Program-made: the position numbers and the translations under genes
In this document: piece by piece, positions 14,056 to 17,183 of the stretch
How positions within the stretch are numbered: the stretch's first letter is position 1
How the letters are laid out: each line of letters begins with the position of its first letter
Notes under the pieces: generated by a model
Database searches by the model: none
What the model saw: the letters and a program-made list of their open reading frames with translations, nothing else
Told to the model about the DNA's origin: nothing
Assembly (NCBI GenBank): GCA_020349865.1
Contig: CP070700.1
Span: forward strand, 4,032,108 to 4,049,290
Origin: Desulfobacteraceae bacterium
Lineage (GTDB): Bacteria; Desulfobacterota; DSM-4660; Desulfatiglandales; Desulfatiglandaceae
Direction: 5' to 3'
DNA length: 17,183 bases

Positions 14056-15197
14056 AAAAGATATACTGGCGTCCGAGCAGTGTTCCGCGTGTTATCCTTG
14101 TGGTCATCGCAATCATTGGAATCTCCGGCATGTCATCCGTTGAGTTATTTAAGGCCAAGATCAGACAGCCTTACTATGGCGAAAAAATACGTGCTGCACG
14201 GGCAATGAATTCGGGAATGGAGTTTATAAGGAAATATCGTTTAAGAAATGTGGGGCCGATTGACCCTGAGACAGACCCGGCAGATTCCGGCATGATTGGC
14301 TTAGCGACGTCACCCATCACAAGTACCACGGGTTATCTCAAAGTCAAGCAGACCACTATCAACCCAAACTGGGCAGCGGTCCTGGTTGATATGCTTAAAC
14401 GGGCAGGAGTGAAAGAAGGCGATGCTATTGCCAGCACTTTTTCAGGTTCTTTCCCTGCCATTAGCCTCGCTGTCTTGACGGCCGCTGAAACACTTCGACT
14501 CAAAGTAATTGCCATCTCGAGTGTCGCAGCTTCAAATTGGGGCGCAAATATTCCGGATTTGACATGGCTGGATTTAGAGCGGATTCTTCACGAACAGGGT
14601 ATAATTTCTCATCGTTCCGTAGCTGCATCCTTAGGGGGTGAAGAGGACAAGGCTTTAGGGATGAAAGAACATAGTCGTGAAATGCTCCGGTCAGCAATTG
14701 AAAGAAATGGGGTACGTCTCATAGAGATCGATAACCTGAAGGAGAATATAGTCAAAAAAATGTCCATCTACAAAGAATTTTCGGAAGGGAAGCGCATTTC
14801 TGCCTATGTGAATGTAGGGGGAGGGACTATAGCCGTAGGTTCGGTGAAGGGAAAAAAGCTTTACCAGCCAGGGCTTAACAAAAGGCCTTCGCCAGAAGCA
14901 CTTAGGGTTGATAGTGTCATGACCCGGTTTGCACGGGAAGGCGTACCGGTTATACATATGATCTACATAGACAGGCTCGCAGAAAAATATGGACTCCCTA
15001 AAAGCCCCCAGATGATGCCCCATATCGGAGAAGGGGATATCTTCACCAGACTGACCTACAATCTATATCTTGCGTCTTTTGTTCTTGTTGTCTTAATTTT
15101 TATTCTTTATGTTTTTTTAAGACGGGATATAGGATTCCGAATTTTCGGATCCCATCGGATCACTCACGCCCCAAAACACCCCGAGCCGATGGTTTAA
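14052..15197 (+). CDS. pgsW: Poly-gamma-glutamate system protein PgsW
   Basis: This 381-residue protein of the PgsW type is found next to pgsBC in several Gram-negative lineages and has no defined biochemical role. It has an N-terminal membrane segment (about 13-32, VILVVIAIIGISGMSSVELF) and a long extracytoplasmic domain. That domain includes GDAIASTFSGSFPAISLAVL, SSVAASNWGANIPDLTWLDL and a Gly-rich YVNVGGGTIAVG. A C-terminal membrane segment lies at about 336-357 (LASFVLVVLIFILYVFLRR). It overlaps pgsC by four bases. In this cluster it occupies the place where PgsA/CapA is often found; it may handle or export the polymer. Confidence 0.88.
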   Translation: MKKIYWRPSSVPRVILVVIAIIGISGMSSVELFKAKIRQPYYGEKIRAARAMNSGMEFIRKYRLRNVGPIDPETDPADSGMIGLATSPITSTTGYLKVKQTTINPNWAAVLVDMLKRAGVKEGDAIASTFSGSFPAISLAVLTAAETLRLKVIAISSVAASNWGANIPDLTWLDLERILHEQGIISHRSVAASLGGEEDKALGMKEHSREMLRSAIERNGVRLIEIDNLKENIVKKMSIYKEFSEGKRISAYVNVGGGTIAVGSVKGKKLYQPGLNKRPSPEALRVDSVMTRFAREGVPVIHMIYIDRLAEKYGLPKSPQMMPHIGEGDIFTRLTYNLYLASFVLVVLIFILYVFLRRDIGFRIFGSHRITHAPKHPEPMV

Positions 15198-15270
15198 TAT
15201 GAACAAAACCCTTATTGTATTAAAGAACTTGATGATATCTTAACTTATAGAGAAGACCAGGAAGGGTACA

Positions 15271-16479
15271 ATGATTTCTGTTGAGGCACTTAAGTCAAAA
15301 GCCATTAAGGAACATACAGTAGAGATCGTAGAAAGAAAGGGCAAGGGACATCCAGATTATATTTGCGATTCCATAATGGATGCCATCTCAGTCGCACTGT
15401 GCGAGAGATATAGGGAGGAATTCGGCACCATTCTCCACCATAATATCGATAAGGGCTTACTTGCAGCAGGACGCGTAGAAAAGCGATTTGGTGGAGGGAA
15501 ACTTCTCGAACCAATGCAACTGATAATAGGTGACAGGGCTACTTTTAGATTGGGTGGCAAAGAAATACCGGTTGGTGAGATAGCGGTTTCTACTGCAAAG
15601 CAGTGGTTTAAAAATAATTTGCGCTTTGTAGATCCTGAGAAAGATGTCAGATATACAATGGTTCTGGCTGAAGGATCAGATGAATTGACAGACATTTTTT
15701 TGAGACCGGGCGCGTTAAGAGGATCAAATGACACATCGGCAGCGGTAGGCTATTTCCCACTCTCCCCTACCGAGCGCACTGTTCTGGATCTTGAGAAACA
15801 TCTCAATTCTATGGAGTTTAAGGAAAGGTTCCCTGATACCGGAGAAGACGTAAAGGTGATGGGGTTCAGACAGGGTATTTCACTGGATATCACAGTAGCT
15901 ATGCCTCTCCTTGCTCGTCTCATATATTCAGAGGAGGAGTACTTTCTTCGAAAGGAACTAATACAAAAAGAGATGACCATCTTCTTGAATCGTATTGGAA
16001 TTTCTGATTTCAAAGAAATTGTGGTCCATTACAATACACTCGATCAAAAGGGTAGAGGACTCGGCGGCGTTTACTTGAGTCTATTGGGTACCTCAGCGGA
16101 AGATGCGGATTCAGGACAGGTTGGCCGTGGGAACAGGGTGAATGGCGTCATATCTATGAACAGGCCCATGGGCACAGAGGCGGCGGCGGGAAAAAACCCT
16201 GTGAGTCACGTAGGGAAGATATACAATCTGCTCGCCCATAGGATCGCCAAGAAAATATATGAGACTTCGGAGATTATAAAAGAGGTCTATGTTTTGTTAT
16301 TGAGTAGAATAGGCAGACCGATTGACACGCCTCAGGTGGCAACGGCACAAATACTTCTTGAGCCTGGGAAGCGAATAAAGGACGTGGCCCCGAGTGCGGA
16401 AGCTATTATTGGCGAAGAATTGCAGGATATCAATAGATTCTGTCTTGAAATTGCGGAAGGAAAGTATCAGATTTGCTAA
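15271..16479 (+). CDS. mat: Methionine adenosyltransferase, archaeal type (S-adenosylmethionine synthetase)
   Basis: This 402-residue enzyme makes S-adenosylmethionine from methionine and ATP in the cytosol. It belongs to the archaeal-type MAT family, not the bacterial MetK family: VERKGKGHPDYICDSIMDA at about 21-39, LHHNIDKGLLAAGRV, SDELTDIFLRPG, and the Gly-rich SGQVGRGNRVNGVISMNRP with GTEAAAGKNPVSHVGKIYN. The length (about 400) fits the archaeal family. The start is ATG 15271, with AGGAAGGG just upstream. It follows pgsW by 73 bp on the same strand. Archaeal-type MAT in a bacterium points to past transfer between domains, though scattered bacterial lineages are known to carry it. Codon use shows no obvious contrast with its neighbours by eye. 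Confidence 0.95.
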   Translation: MISVEALKSKAIKEHTVEIVERKGKGHPDYICDSIMDAISVALCERYREEFGTILHHNIDKGLLAAGRVEKRFGGGKLLEPMQLIIGDRATFRLGGKEIPVGEIAVSTAKQWFKNNLRFVDPEKDVRYTMVLAEGSDELTDIFLRPGALRGSNDTSAAVGYFPLSPTERTVLDLEKHLNSMEFKERFPDTGEDVKVMGFRQGISLDITVAMPLLARLIYSEEEYFLRKELIQKEMTIFLNRIGISDFKEIVVHYNTLDQKGRGLGGVYLSLLGTSAEDADSGQVGRGNRVNGVISMNRPMGTEAAAGKNPVSHVGKIYNLLAHRIAKKIYETSEIIKEVYVLLLSRIGRPIDTPQVATAQILLEPGKRIKDVAPSAEAIIGEELQDINRFCLEIAEGKYQIC

Positions 16480-16549
16480 TCAGGGTCCATTTTCTTAATC
16501 ATTGAAGATCTTCTGCATTGGGCCCACAGAGAAGACTTGGGAGGAGGAA

Positions 16550-16975
16550 ATGAAAAAGTACATAGGCGTATGGGTGGACCATGAGAAAGCCTTCGTCGCA
16601 TCAATAATCAAGGATGAAGAAATGAAGAAGGAGACCATTATTCGCATCGAGTCAAAAGTGGAAGGCCGTGTTCGACTATCCGGTGGTTCTCGCTACGCAA
16701 CTCCTTACGGCCCGCAAGATGTAGTTTACGAAAAAAGTATAGAGGAGAGGCGCAAGCACCACTTGCGTCAGTATCACCAGAGGATTGTGCAAGCAATTCG
16801 AGACGGGCAGAAGATCTTCATTTTTGGTCCGGGTGAGGCAAAGCTTGAACTTGAAAAGGAGATACGGAAATCGAAAGAACTTGCAGGGAAACTTGTTGGT
16901 GTCGAAGCCGCAGATAAAATGACTGAGAGACAAATAGCCGCCAAGGTGAGGAGATATTTTTTTCCGGACTTGTAA
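16550..16975 (+). CDS. Small eRF1-like/host-attachment-type protein, function unknown
   Basis: This is a 141-residue soluble protein. It opens KKYIGVWVDHEKAFVASI, a strand-turn-strand start like that of bacterial proteins distantly related to archaeo-eukaryotic release factor domains. A basic helix follows (SIEERRKHHLRQYHQRIVQAI), then KIFIFGPGEAKLELEKEIRKS, and the end GVEAADKMTERQIAAKVRRYF. The FGPGEAK and DKMTERQI segments are the family's clearest landmarks as I recall it. The frame extends back to 16502, but ATG 16550 is chosen because GGGAGG lies five bases before it and the conserved start KKYIGVW follows directly. It is 70 bp after the MAT gene. Its role (ribosome-linked or otherwise) is unknown and the family link is moderate. 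Confidence 0.75.
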   Translation: MKKYIGVWVDHEKAFVASIIKDEEMKKETIIRIESKVEGRVRLSGGSRYATPYGPQDVVYEKSIEERRKHHLRQYHQRIVQAIRDGQKIFIFGPGEAKLELEKEIRKSKELAGKLVGVEAADKMTERQIAAKVRRYFFPDL

Positions 16976-17065
16976 TGATCTTGCCTTGACTACCTCTCGA
17001 CCCGCTTTACAGCGACAGGAAGGCATTTCCTTTAGCAGTCCCATTCGCATCAGCAGAAGTATCCA

Positions 17066-17183
17066 ATGGAATTCAGTTCAAACAAAGATCTAAAGTACTC
17101 TATCTACGACGGCATCTTCGCCAATATGTTCACAGCGCTTACGGGCGGCGTTTTCCTCACAGGTTTTGCGATTCAACTGGGAA
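17066..17183 (+). CDS. Probable MFS transporter, N-terminal fragment (runs off the window)
   Basis: Thirty-nine codons are visible, starting at ATG 17066: a short polar start (MEFSSNKDLKYSIYDGIF) followed by the beginning of a membrane helix (ANMFTALTGGVFLTGFAIQLG). The YSIYDGIF-then-TGG pattern is common at the start of major-facilitator proteins. The ribosome site is weak (AGAAG). An in-frame stop at 17033 limits any upstream extension. A TTGACT at about 16986 could be a -35 box, but no good -10 follows. The rest of the gene is needed to confirm it. Confidence 0.5.
   Translation, partial: MEFSSNKDLKYSIYDGIFANMFTALTGGVFLTGFAIQLG

Noticed and set aside
16502..16549. Earlier start of the eRF1-like gene at 16502
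   Set aside because: The extra 16 residues do not match the recognised start, and GGGAGG points to ATG 16550.
17024..17036. GGAAGGCATTTCC as a further activator element
   Set aside because: The arms are only GGAA/TTCC around five bases, which does not fit the GGAAC-N5-GTTCC spacing, and no sigma-54 promoter lies nearby.

Overview
The window is about 17.2 kb of bacterial DNA with moderate GC content. The gene set (sigma-54 signalling, poly-gamma-glutamate genes, two MscS channels, an archaeal-type methionine adenosyltransferase) suggests a Gram-negative anaerobe of the Desulfobacterota (former Deltaproteobacteria) or a neighbouring phylum. That placement is inference from gene content only. 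No rRNA, tRNA, CRISPR array or insertion sequence was found.

Layout from left to right. (1) 1-1395: the C-terminal part of an SLC12-type cation/chloride or amino-acid permease, broken by two frameshifts and an in-frame stop. (2) 1543-5826, plus strand: a CaCA-family Na+/Ca2+ exchanger followed by two different MscS-type mechanosensitive channels, an ion and osmotic homeostasis block. (3) 6066-9158, minus strand: a sigma-54 activator of the NtrC type, two small related beta-rich proteins (one secreted), and a stand-alone receiver domain with Glu at the phosphorylation position. (4) 9731-12221, plus strand: groES, groEL and an Hsp20 small heat-shock protein, closed by a strong rho-independent terminator. 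(5) 12400-15197: a poly-gamma-glutamate cluster pgsB-pgsC-pgsW, followed by an archaeal-type S-adenosylmethionine synthetase (15271-16479). (6) 16550 to the end: a small protein resembling bacterial eRF1-like/host-attachment proteins, then the first 39 codons of a probable MFS transporter.

The most notable signal lies in the two non-coding regions that flank the activator gene. Each holds a near-consensus sigma-54 promoter (TTGGCATG-N4-TTGCC type), one firing right into groESL-hsp20 and one firing left into the small-protein genes. Each promoter is preceded by three 17-bp palindromic elements of the form CGGAAC-N5-GTTCCG. Measured from the predicted start sites, the element centres are at -222, -192 and -89 for groES and at -222, -192 and -88 for the leftward promoter. 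The right-hand ends of the elements also match position by position (TTCCG, TTCCT, TTCTG). The simplest reading is a dedicated local regulon: the activator binds both enhancer arrays and switches on a chaperone operon together with small stress proteins of unknown function. The activator's receiver domain has lost most of the residues needed for phospho-signalling, so its input is probably not a classical histidine kinase. No CIRCE element was seen upstream of groES.
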